From contig NZ_FUWG01000002.1 in the NCBI RefSeq assembly GCF_900167145.1, positions 62,001 through 126,000 of the forward strand: 64,000 bases of DNA. The letters run 5' to 3'. The first letter of the stretch is position 1. Each line of letters begins with the position of its first letter. The notes beneath the pieces were generated by a model that searched no databases, had not been told where the DNA came from, and was given only the letters and a program-made list of their open reading frames with translations. The stretch is from Treponema porcinum (GTDB taxonomy: Bacteria > Spirochaetota > Spirochaetia > Treponematales > Treponemataceae). The translations under genes were made by a program, and so were the position numbers. Positions 26,978-35,301 of the stretch are shown piece by piece.

Positions 26978-27931
26978 TTACCGTGAATACGCGCTTAAAT
27001 CCGGCGCAGTTTCCGCATTATCAGTATCATCAGCTGTGCTTGAGGCAAAACGGCTGTAGCCGGACAAATCGTGATTTTCATCGGAGGACGCACCAAGAGA
27101 AATTTTAGCAGACTCCACTTCCTTGCCATCCAAATCTTTTACTGTAATCGGTACAATCTGCGACCACTTTATCTGGTTAAACTGCGCGCCGGACGGCTTT
27201 TTTTCAGTCTTTTCAAAAACAAATCCCTCTATTTTTATATCAACATCAAAAAAATCTTTCAGCAGGATATTACGTAAATCAATAACAAAATCTTCCTCTA
27301 GATTTTCAAGAGAACTCTTTATGCTGAACGGACGCGTTTTTGAACCGGCAGAAACAACAAGGCACGGCGTATATCCGTCAAAAAGCACGGAAGCAGACGC
27401 AGGAAGTTCTATCGTTCCGCCCTTCACTGTAAGCCAGGAATACGTTTTGTCAAATTCCAGATAACAGCCGTCAGGAATAATGTATTTAAAATCAGCGTCA
27501 GAATAGCCGGTTGTAGGAGCAGGAATAAAAGACGCATTCTCCTCAGAATTGACCCTGGGCCAGTCTGACCAGCCGGTTATTTCATATCTTCCGTCCTTAA
27601 AGTAACGCACGCAGTACGCATACATCTGTTCATCTGAAATCAATTTGTCATTAAAAGTAATAGCCGGCAATGAATTACCAAGCGGAAAAAACTGAGCAAT
27701 ATTTTCTGCGCTACCATCTAATTCCTCTCCGGTTGTATTGTTTAATTTCCTACGGAACAAATTAGCATACGAAATATCTGATTTTAAATATAAAGAAACG
27801 TCAATTGAACTGTTCGCGTTATCTATAGTTATATACGGTTTTTGAATTTCCTCATCATCCTGAGACTTGCAGGACGTCAGCGCAAAAAAAACTGCCGGTA
27901 AAATACAGAGAAATCCTAGAATTTTTTTCAT
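26978..27931 (-). CDS. Lipoprotein linked to the debranching enzyme gene, unknown function
   Basis: A 317-residue protein. MKKILGFLCILPAVFFALTSC is a lipoprotein signal with lipobox LTSC. The mature part is beta-rich, and the tail repeats a DLSxYSR motif (GYSRFASS, then AYSR at the end). The ATG at 27931 has GAGG upstream. It lies 42 bp downstream of the large alpha-glucan debranching gene, so it may be co-transcribed and bind or present glucan at the surface; this is inference from position. I do not recognise a family. Confidence 0.78.
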   Translation of the reverse strand: MKKILGFLCILPAVFFALTSCKSQDDEEIQKPYITIDNANSSIDVSLYLKSDISYANLFRRKLNNTTGEELDGSAENIAQFFPLGNSLPAITFNDKLISDEQMYAYCVRYFKDGRYEITGWSDWPRVNSEENASFIPAPTTGYSDADFKYIIPDGCYLEFDKTYSWLTVKGGTIELPASASVLFDGYTPCLVVSAGSKTRPFSIKSSLENLEEDFVIDLRNILLKDFFDVDIKIEGFVFEKTEKKPSGAQFNQIKWSQIVPITVKDLDGKEVESAKISLGASSDENHDLSGYSRFASSTADDTDNAETAPDLSAYSR

Positions 27932-27973
27932 AAAAACCTCACAGTATTTTATCGGCATATTACAGGTAAATCT

Positions 27974-30900
27974 TTACTCTGCCGCAAAAACGCTTACAGT
28001 CTTAGGCTTAAGGCAGACGACCGTTCCGCCCTCCGCAGTACCGCCTTCACCGCCGAAAAATTTAATTCCGTCAGTAACAGGCGACCACTTCTCATCTTCC
28101 GGGAGCTTATACTTTACGTCCATATTAAGCGGATTTGCAATAATTACAGCGTTTTTCCAGCTGTCGCCGGTGTGCGCACCGCTGATTTTCCAGCCAAGCA
28201 CTTCTTCCGGCAGCCCTTCCTTGCGGTTGTCGATGAACACAAGGTTTTCTTCCACCGTTTTTCCGTCTGCAATCCTGAAAACAGGATGATTTTTGCGAAG
28301 GGCAATAAGTTTCTGCACATAGCAGACAACATCCTGCTTAAGGGCGCAGCGCTGCCAGTCAAGTCCGTTTACTTTGTCGCAGACATTATATGAATTCCGG
28401 AAATACGATTTTTTTCCGTCAGAAGTTTTTGCAACATCGTAAAACGTCGCACCGCAATCAAGAAGTTCCTGCGGAATTTCTTTTGTTCGCATAAATTCCA
28501 TTCCGGCATGAAGTGCAGGCATTCCCTCAGAAAGAATGACTAAAGAAAGCGCCATTTTCACAAGCTGTTCGTAATACGCTTCAGGCTTGTTTTCCTCTAC
28601 AAGACGGATTTTGTCGTTCAACGTCATATTGTCGTGGATTTCCGTGTAGTTTACGGACGTCCAGGTTGTTTTTCCCCACGGTTCAGGATTTCCCGTTCCT
28701 TCAACTTTTTTGTTGTCTACCTGCGGGTGAGCCGTTGCACCGACAATACCGAACTTCACTGCTTCGCGGCGGTTTCCGTTATGAATGAATCCCGGTTCTT
28801 TGTCGTCAAAAACTGGTCCTTTTATTGCACAGCGCACCGCATCATTAAAATGACCTATTCCCGGCATTTTTGAAGCATTTTTCTGGCAGGCACTTTCCAT
28901 TTTTCCGGCGCGGTACATATCCCAGCCTTCGCCGTAAATAAGAACGTCTTTTTTAATTTTATGAAGTGCCTTATCAATTTCATTCATCGTCTTTACATCG
29001 TGAAGACCCATCAAATCAAACCGGAATCCGCAAAGCTTGTATTCAGAAAGCCAGAAACTGAGCGTATCAATCATATATTTGCGGAACATCTCGCGTTCGC
29101 TTGCGGTGTCTTCTCCTGCGCCGGAATATCCTTCCACGCGGAAGAAATAGCCCGGAACGCAGACTCCCAGCGCCTGATGAAGTCCGTTGTTCACGTGATT
29201 GAACACAACGTCCATTACAATGCCTATTCCGCTGTCTGCAAAAGATTTTATCATCTGCTTGAATTCTTTTATGCGCACTTCGCCGTTAAACGGGTCGGAA
29301 GAATAAGAACCTTCCGGAACTCCGTAATTCTGCGGATCATATCCCCAGTTGAACGTGCCGAACACAGGACGTTTTCTGTACTCTTCGTTATGCATATTCG
29401 CTTCGTCCACCGTGCTGAAGTCAAACACAGGAAGGAGCTGTACGTGCGTTACACCAAGCTTTTTGATATGGTCAAAACCGGTAGGAACGCCGTCAAATGA
29501 TGTTCCCGGTTCAACAGCTCCTGTATAAAGCCGCCGTTTTTCTTCAGAACCGTTCCATGACGGAGATGAAGTAAGATCTGCAATATGCGCTTCGTATACG
29601 ACAGCATCGCACGGTGTTTCCACCGAAGGAAGGCGCACATTCTCCCAGCCGTCAGGATTAGTGCGCTTCATATCAATAACCATAGAGCGAATGCCGTTTA
29701 CGCCGCACGAACGGGCATACGGATCGGCACTGTGATTGTAAACGCCGTGAACGTAAAGACCGTATTCATAATATGTGCCGTGCAAATCGCCTGAAACGAC
29801 GGCTTCCCAGACACCGCCGGCATTTTCGTCCTTCATACGGTGCATTTCAATTATTTTTTCCGCAGAAGAACCGTTGCCGTCAGGATACAAAATAACGCTC
29901 ACAGACTGCGCTGTAGGTGCCCACAGGCGGAACACAGTACTATTTCTGGAATAAAGTGAGCCCAGTTCAACGTCCGTAAGATAATTTTTCTTAAACTCAT
30001 CGCAATCAAAATACCATTCAAGAGCCGCAGTATTTTCACCGGCGCACGTTTTGCTTTTCATACGTCCGCTTAAAATCAATTTTTCAAGATAGTCTTTCAT
30101 ATGGACAGAGCCAGTCCACCCTTTTACAAACGTACGGGCAGCAAACGGTGCTTTCACCCATTTTGCAGGGCATCCAAATTTTTCCACAGACGAAACTTTT
30201 TCTGCACGCACGGAAATATGCGCCGTTTCCTCAGGACGAAGCGGAACGTCATTTATCAAAAGTTCCGGAAGCGCATCAGTATTTCCGTTTAAATGCCAGA
30301 GCGCCGTACAATCATACTGCCTGTTTTTCCGAATAACGTTAATTTCCAAAGACCAGCCACGTCCGAACGGAAGAACGGCGCCGAATTCCTTACAGCCGGA
30401 AGGAAGGCACGGACGAAGAGAAATTTTGTTTTCCGCAAGACGCGGCACAAAACCGATAACGTCCTGACAGATATTCCGCGCAAATTCGGCAACGCTCCAC
30501 GCCTGACTGAACGTACCGGACAGCACCGGATTTCCGTCACTGTCCGGGCGCGCGTGAATGTTCTCGCTTAAAGAACCGGCACATCCGAAATCCATAATCA
30601 TTTTTGATTCATTCTGCAAAATTGCGCCTGCTTTCTGCGGAAGCGTTCCTTTGCTGTACAAAGCGCTTGCAGAAATATACGCGCCTGAATTCCATTCCCA
30701 GATTGTACCGTTGTGATAGGCGGCATCTTTATTATAGAATTCAGGATTTTCATGATCAGGGTGGAAAAGCGGATCTTCCGTACTCAAGCTGAACAGTCCG
30801 AACGGGCTTACAAGTTCACGCTCTACGTTTTTCATCACGGAAGCGGCAGCCGTTTCTTCTATAAAGTTACTTTTTCCCTCGTTATATGCGCCCGGAAGAA

Positions 30901-32431
30901 TTTGCGGAACTGTAATTGCAAAAAGCTGGTTCGGGCGGACGCGCATATCTTTTGCCCATTCGCCGTACTCGCCTTCAAGCAGATGGTCTGCAAGCGCATC
31001 ATTATCCGCGCTCCAGAAATACGTCCTGAACGACTGCCTTACAGTTTCTGCAAGTGAGTTATAATGCGCGGCTTTCTGCTCATCCCCGCATTTTTCCATA
31101 AAATACGCGCCAAGTTTCAGCGCGGTAAACCACAATGCCTGAATGTCGTTTGCACGGTTTCCGCGCGGAGACCAAGGTTCGTTTCCCCTTATGCGCGCGT
31201 CCATCCAGGTATCTGCATCACCGTGCGTTAAAAAGCCGCGCTTGTCGGTGCGCTGAATGTCTGCATCAAGCGCGGTTTCCACCGTCGCCTTTAATTTTTC
31301 TATAATTTCAACATCACCGGAATACTGAACGTACTCCCAAAGTGCGCGGATAAACCACAGCGTACCGTCCGCCGTATTGTAAATAACGTCATCAGCATTG
31401 CGGTAGCGGTTAGGAATGCGTCCGTAACTCGGACTTTCCTTGTTCAGATCCTGAAATCCCGCAAAACCAAGCAGAACGTCCCGCGCCTCATCAAAACAGC
31501 CGGAAACAAGAAGCGTACCGCACAGGGAGATGAACGTATCGCGCCCCCAGTTATCGCGGAACCAGGGAAGACCAGCCCATATTCCGCGGTATGAAGAATC
31601 GTGATCCATCGTTGCAAGCATCCAGGCACTGAAACGCGCCCACTGCACTGATTCGTCAAATTTTGCGTCACCGGAACGGAACGAACATTTATCAAGGAAC
31701 GCCTGAACTGTCTTGCAGTGCGTATAAATTGCGCCGGTTTTTACAAGACGCAGGGCTTTTTCGGAAGCAGTTTTTTCGTCCGCCTCAAAAACAACGTACC
31801 AGCCGTTTTCGTCCGGCACGAATTCGTCCTTCATATTTTTTTTAGGAAAAAGCGACTCATCAAGCGCATACAGTTCAAGAATATCGTCATTGATTTTAAA
31901 GTAAAAATCGAACGGAGCGGCAACGGCGATTCCCGTATTAGATGAAAGGACTGTTATTCCGCCGGAAGACACCATTTTCCATTCAAAGACAGGCGGAATA
32001 ACGGCAGACGGCGTTTTTTTCTCAGAAACAGCCGGTGCGGAAGCAGAAGCCGCTTCATTTTCAGGATCGTTTTCCTGCAGGAACGCCAGATTTTCTGCCT
32101 TGTCCTGCTTTTCTTTTTCATAAAACGGTACAATTCCAAGAATTCCCGGATTTTTCGTTCCTGAAATAAAAAACGCCTGCTCATCGACCAAAAGCGATAC
32201 ATTCAGCTTTACGTTGTCATAGCAGGCGGAAAATCCCTGAGGATATACATCAATATATTTTGCTTCGTTACACGCGTGACCGGCTGCGGCAAAACCTTTG
32301 CAGTACCGTTTTGTTTCGCGGTAATAGCCGCTGTTTTTTACGTCAGCGGCGCATAAAAATTCAAAATACCCGTTCTTACGGTCTGTCCAGGCACAGCGGC
32401 GTCCGGAATTCTGTAAAATCCTAATATTCAT
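27974..32431 (-). CDS. Fused GH133 amylo-1,6-glucosidase and GH13 type I pullulanase
   Basis: A 1485-residue double debranching enzyme. Residues 1-250 resemble the GDE N-terminal region. About 265-740 is an amylo-alpha-1,6-glucosidase (alpha/alpha barrel): GIWAGLPWFRDNWGRD, DADTWMDARIRG, WSPRGNRAND and NGTIWEWNSG. About 820-920 is a CBM48-like module (VFRLWAPTAQSV). About 920-1485 is a GH13 barrel with the type I pullulanase motif FNWGYDP, DVVFNHV, GFRFDLMG (nucleophile Asp1139), YGEGWD (acid Glu1168) and EIHDN. No signal peptide, so it probably acts in the cytosol on glycogen limit dextrins. No ribosome binding site is seen; a TATTCT lies 9 nt before the ATG. Confidence 0.92.
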   Translation of the reverse strand: MNIRILQNSGRRCAWTDRKNGYFEFLCAADVKNSGYYRETKRYCKGFAAAGHACNEAKYIDVYPQGFSACYDNVKLNVSLLVDEQAFFISGTKNPGILGIVPFYEKEKQDKAENLAFLQENDPENEAASASAPAVSEKKTPSAVIPPVFEWKMVSSGGITVLSSNTGIAVAAPFDFYFKINDDILELYALDESLFPKKNMKDEFVPDENGWYVVFEADEKTASEKALRLVKTGAIYTHCKTVQAFLDKCSFRSGDAKFDESVQWARFSAWMLATMDHDSSYRGIWAGLPWFRDNWGRDTFISLCGTLLVSGCFDEARDVLLGFAGFQDLNKESPSYGRIPNRYRNADDVIYNTADGTLWFIRALWEYVQYSGDVEIIEKLKATVETALDADIQRTDKRGFLTHGDADTWMDARIRGNEPWSPRGNRANDIQALWFTALKLGAYFMEKCGDEQKAAHYNSLAETVRQSFRTYFWSADNDALADHLLEGEYGEWAKDMRVRPNQLFAITVPQILPGAYNEGKSNFIEETAAASVMKNVERELVSPFGLFSLSTEDPLFHPDHENPEFYNKDAAYHNGTIWEWNSGAYISASALYSKGTLPQKAGAILQNESKMIMDFGCAGSLSENIHARPDSDGNPVLSGTFSQAWSVAEFARNICQDVIGFVPRLAENKISLRPCLPSGCKEFGAVLPFGRGWSLEINVIRKNRQYDCTALWHLNGNTDALPELLINDVPLRPEETAHISVRAEKVSSVEKFGCPAKWVKAPFAARTFVKGWTGSVHMKDYLEKLILSGRMKSKTCAGENTAALEWYFDCDEFKKNYLTDVELGSLYSRNSTVFRLWAPTAQSVSVILYPDGNGSSAEKIIEMHRMKDENAGGVWEAVVSGDLHGTYYEYGLYVHGVYNHSADPYARSCGVNGIRSMVIDMKRTNPDGWENVRLPSVETPCDAVVYEAHIADLTSSPSWNGSEEKRRLYTGAVEPGTSFDGVPTGFDHIKKLGVTHVQLLPVFDFSTVDEANMHNEEYRKRPVFGTFNWGYDPQNYGVPEGSYSSDPFNGEVRIKEFKQMIKSFADSGIGIVMDVVFNHVNNGLHQALGVCVPGYFFRVEGYSGAGEDTASEREMFRKYMIDTLSFWLSEYKLCGFRFDLMGLHDVKTMNEIDKALHKIKKDVLIYGEGWDMYRAGKMESACQKNASKMPGIGHFNDAVRCAIKGPVFDDKEPGFIHNGNRREAVKFGIVGATAHPQVDNKKVEGTGNPEPWGKTTWTSVNYTEIHDNMTLNDKIRLVEENKPEAYYEQLVKMALSLVILSEGMPALHAGMEFMRTKEIPQELLDCGATFYDVAKTSDGKKSYFRNSYNVCDKVNGLDWQRCALKQDVVCYVQKLIALRKNHPVFRIADGKTVEENLVFIDNRKEGLPEEVLGWKISGAHTGDSWKNAVIIANPLNMDVKYKLPEDEKWSPVTDGIKFFGGEGGTAEGGTVVCLKPKTVSVFAAE

Positions 32432-32526
32432 AGCCGTTAAAGAATATCTTATGAATGGCTAAAAAACAATAGGTCAGCGCCGCACTTGAAGGGCAAAAAA
32501 ACTCCCTCCGCGCTCCAGGACAGGCG

Positions 32527-34233
32527 TTATTTTTCCTTCACAATCTCTTTTGCGCGTGCCAGCGCTTCATTGATTGTTTCAAAAATATTTTCGCGTCCCA
32601 GTTTTTCAGCGATGCCGGTTTTTTCAAGCAGCATATACGGCTGCGTATGAATTCCCGAAAGGATGATTTTTATTCCTTTTCTGTCACACGCCGCCTTACA
32701 CTGTTCAAGCGCCTGAATTCCGCCTGCATCAAGATAAATTGTATTGCGCATATAAAAAATCATCGACTTGCAGTCTGCACCGGCGCGCTCAGACGCCATC
32801 TCAAACTTGCGGACTGTTCCGAAAAACAGCGGACCTTCAATTTCATACACAAGCGCGCCTTCCGGAATTTCAAGCTGTTCCGCCGTTCCGTCGCCGGAAA
32901 TACCGCCGATAAGCGTATCGCGCTTAGCCTGAACTTCGCTTACGTCAATCATTTTCTTGATAAAGAAGAACGCCGCAAAACCAAGTCCGACTTCAATCGC
33001 TACCGTCAAATCAATGAATACGGTGATAAGGAACGTAACGGCAAGCACGCAGATGTCGGATTTCTGCCCTTTCAAAAGTTTTCTGATTGCCGGAATGCCC
33101 GCCATATTCCAGGCAACGCTCATAAGTACGGCAGAAAGAGCCGCCATCGGAATATAGACGACGTATTTTCCAAGGAAAACCATAATTACAAGAAGAACGA
33201 CAGCGTGAATCATTCCTGCAACAGGCGTACGACCTCCGTTCTTTATGTTAGTCGCAGTACGGGCAATTGCTCCTGTTGCCGGAAGCCCTCCGAAAAGCGG
33301 ACTGAAAATATTTGCAATTCCCTGACCGATAAGTTCGGTGTTGGAATCGTGTTTTGTACCAATCATACCGTCTGCAACAACAGCAGAAAGCAGGGACTCG
33401 ATTGCGGCAAGCACCGCGATTGAAATTGCCGTAGGAAAAACAGTTGTGATGGTAGAAATGCTTAAGTCAGGGAGTGACGGCTTAGGAAGTCCTGACGGAA
33501 TGACGTATCTGTCCTTGATGATGTCCGTGTGCCAGCCACAGGTATTTGCAATTACAAGATTTGCTACCGTTGCAAGAATAATGACAATCAGCGAACCCGG
33601 AATTTTATTTGTAACTTTAGGCCACAAAAAGATTATTACAAGGCAGACAGCCGCCATTGCAAATGAATACCAGTTTATCGTATTGAAAAAATGCGCATAG
33701 ACTAAAATTTTTCCGGCAAAATCTCCTGGCATTTTCCCGAACGTCCGTCCGCATACAGAAACCGGGCTTGAAAAATCAGCCGTAAGTCCGAAAAAATCAC
33801 CTATTTGCCCGGTTGCAATCGTTACTGCAATGCCGGCAGTAAATCCAACGACAATCGTATACGGAATGAACTTTACAAGTCCACCCATCTTAAAAACGCC
33901 CAGCAAAATAAGGAAAATGCCGGCAATAAGCGTTGCGGTGGCAAGCCCGGACATTCCAAGTTCCGGGTTGTTCACAATTCCGTAAATAAGTACCGTAAAT
34001 GCGCCGGTAGGTCCGCCAATCTGAACGCGTGTTCCGCCGAATGCCGCAATACAAAAACCGGCTACAATCGCCGTGTACAAACCTGTCTGCGGACTGCATC
34101 CTGAAGCAATGGCAAACGCAATGGAAAGCGGCAATGCCACAATTCCGACAATAATACCTGCAATCAAATCCTGCGCAAAGGCTTTTCCGTCATAGCCTTT
34201 CAGCGTGTTCAGCAATTCTGGTTTATAGCTCAT
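32527..34233 (-). CDS. SulP family anion transporter (SLC26-like) with STAS domain
   Basis: A 568-residue inner-membrane protein. DLIAGIIVGIVALPLSIAFAIASG and QIGGPTGAFTVLIYGI are family motifs, and about 12-14 hydrophobic segments follow. A cytoplasmic STAS domain occupies about 440-560 (VYEIEGPLFFGTV, YLDAGGIQALEQ). The substrate may be sulfate or bicarbonate; the QIGGPTGAF form is common in putative bicarbonate transporters. I prefer ATG 34233 (AGG-TTGG upstream, family-typical N-terminus) over 34251. Confidence 0.92.
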   Translation of the reverse strand: MSYKPELLNTLKGYDGKAFAQDLIAGIIVGIVALPLSIAFAIASGCSPQTGLYTAIVAGFCIAAFGGTRVQIGGPTGAFTVLIYGIVNNPELGMSGLATATLIAGIFLILLGVFKMGGLVKFIPYTIVVGFTAGIAVTIATGQIGDFFGLTADFSSPVSVCGRTFGKMPGDFAGKILVYAHFFNTINWYSFAMAAVCLVIIFLWPKVTNKIPGSLIVIILATVANLVIANTCGWHTDIIKDRYVIPSGLPKPSLPDLSISTITTVFPTAISIAVLAAIESLLSAVVADGMIGTKHDSNTELIGQGIANIFSPLFGGLPATGAIARTATNIKNGGRTPVAGMIHAVVLLVIMVFLGKYVVYIPMAALSAVLMSVAWNMAGIPAIRKLLKGQKSDICVLAVTFLITVFIDLTVAIEVGLGFAAFFFIKKMIDVSEVQAKRDTLIGGISGDGTAEQLEIPEGALVYEIEGPLFFGTVRKFEMASERAGADCKSMIFYMRNTIYLDAGGIQALEQCKAACDRKGIKIILSGIHTQPYMLLEKTGIAEKLGRENIFETINEALARAKEIVKEK

Positions 34234-34323
34234 TTTATTCCAACCTGACATTTTATGTAATTTTGTCTATAATGCGCTTTTTTTGCAGATTTTTCAACAC
34301 GAAAGAAAGGTTTTGTAACACTG

Positions 34324-35241
34324 CTACGACGTTTTCTGCGCAAGAAGCACGGCTATGAAAATCAGTACGCAGCCGACTGCGCCCCACGGAGAAAGAGATT
34401 CCCGAACTCCGTTTACAGGAATAAGAATACTGAAAAGCATACCGAATACGCTTTCAAAACTAAGAAGAATAGTTGCAAGGGAAGGATTAAGGTATTTAAG
34501 ACCGATATTCTGCATTGCAAATGCAAGCGCCGTACTTCCAAGCCCCAGATAAAGAACCGAAACGATGCATCTTGTGTTCTGCATCAGTTCCACAGGGAAA
34601 GGCTGTATTTGCAGGGTGAAAGCGCTGGTCTTCATATCGTAGAACGGCGCGCACAGCCAGCCGAGCAATGCCGCTACGGCAAATTCTATAAGCGCATACA
34701 AAAACGGATCAGTTTCTTCGCCTGTCTTTGAAAAAGCACCCTGCCAGAACATCTGTAACGCAAAAAAAACACCGCACGCAAGAGTAAGTACATCACCGGC
34801 ATTCAAGCGTATTCCGTCGCGTATATCTTCACCAAGCGAAAGAAAACCAATTCCGGCAATCTGAATGAAAACGGCGGCAAACACAAACCATTTCGGTCGC
34901 TTTTTCATAACCGCCCAGCACAAAAACGGAATTATCACAACGTATACCGTCGTGAAAAATGCATTCTTTCCAGGCGTAGTAAAATTACACCCTACAGTCT
35001 GCGTAAGATACCCAAGAAACAGAAATACACCCACAAGGCCGGCCTTAAGAAGATACGCCTTGTTAATCCGCTTAAGCCTCTGGAAAAATACAATCATCAT
35101 TACAACTGCCGCAATCGAAAAGCGGAACGCAACCATATAAAGCGGACTTATATACGCAAGGCTGTCTTTTACGACAACAAACGCAAAGCCCCACACAGCC
35201 GCCGCAATCAGGCAGCACAAGCCGGACAATACCTGAATCAT
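34324..35241 (-). CDS. EamA/DMT family transporter
   Basis: A 305-residue inner-membrane protein with ten predicted membrane segments in two EamA repeats (AVWGFAFVVVKD in the first; STALAFAMQNIGLKYL and LSFESVFGMLFSI in the second). The substrate is unknown; relatives export amino acids or metabolites. The ATG at 35241 has GAGGTG 4-5 nt upstream. The T-run of the glgP terminator ends immediately before that ribosome binding site, so expression seems to need read-through. Confidence 0.9.
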   Translation of the reverse strand: MIQVLSGLCCLIAAAVWGFAFVVVKDSLAYISPLYMVAFRFSIAAVVMMIVFFQRLKRINKAYLLKAGLVGVFLFLGYLTQTVGCNFTTPGKNAFFTTVYVVIIPFLCWAVMKKRPKWFVFAAVFIQIAGIGFLSLGEDIRDGIRLNAGDVLTLACGVFFALQMFWQGAFSKTGEETDPFLYALIEFAVAALLGWLCAPFYDMKTSAFTLQIQPFPVELMQNTRCIVSVLYLGLGSTALAFAMQNIGLKYLNPSLATILLSFESVFGMLFSILIPVNGVRESLSPWGAVGCVLIFIAVLLAQKTS

Positions 35242-35250
35242 ATACACCTC

Positions 35251-35282
35251 AAAAAAAAGCCGGCCTTAAAAAGACCGGCTTC
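35251..35282 (-). terminator. glgP terminator abutting the EamA ribosome binding site
   Basis: On minus, AAGCCGG and CCGGCTT pair around TCTTTTTAAGG, followed directly by eight T. The next bases are GAGGTG and the EamA start. Confidence 0.85.
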
Positions 35283-35301
35283 CATCTACTGCTGCTTTTT
35301 A

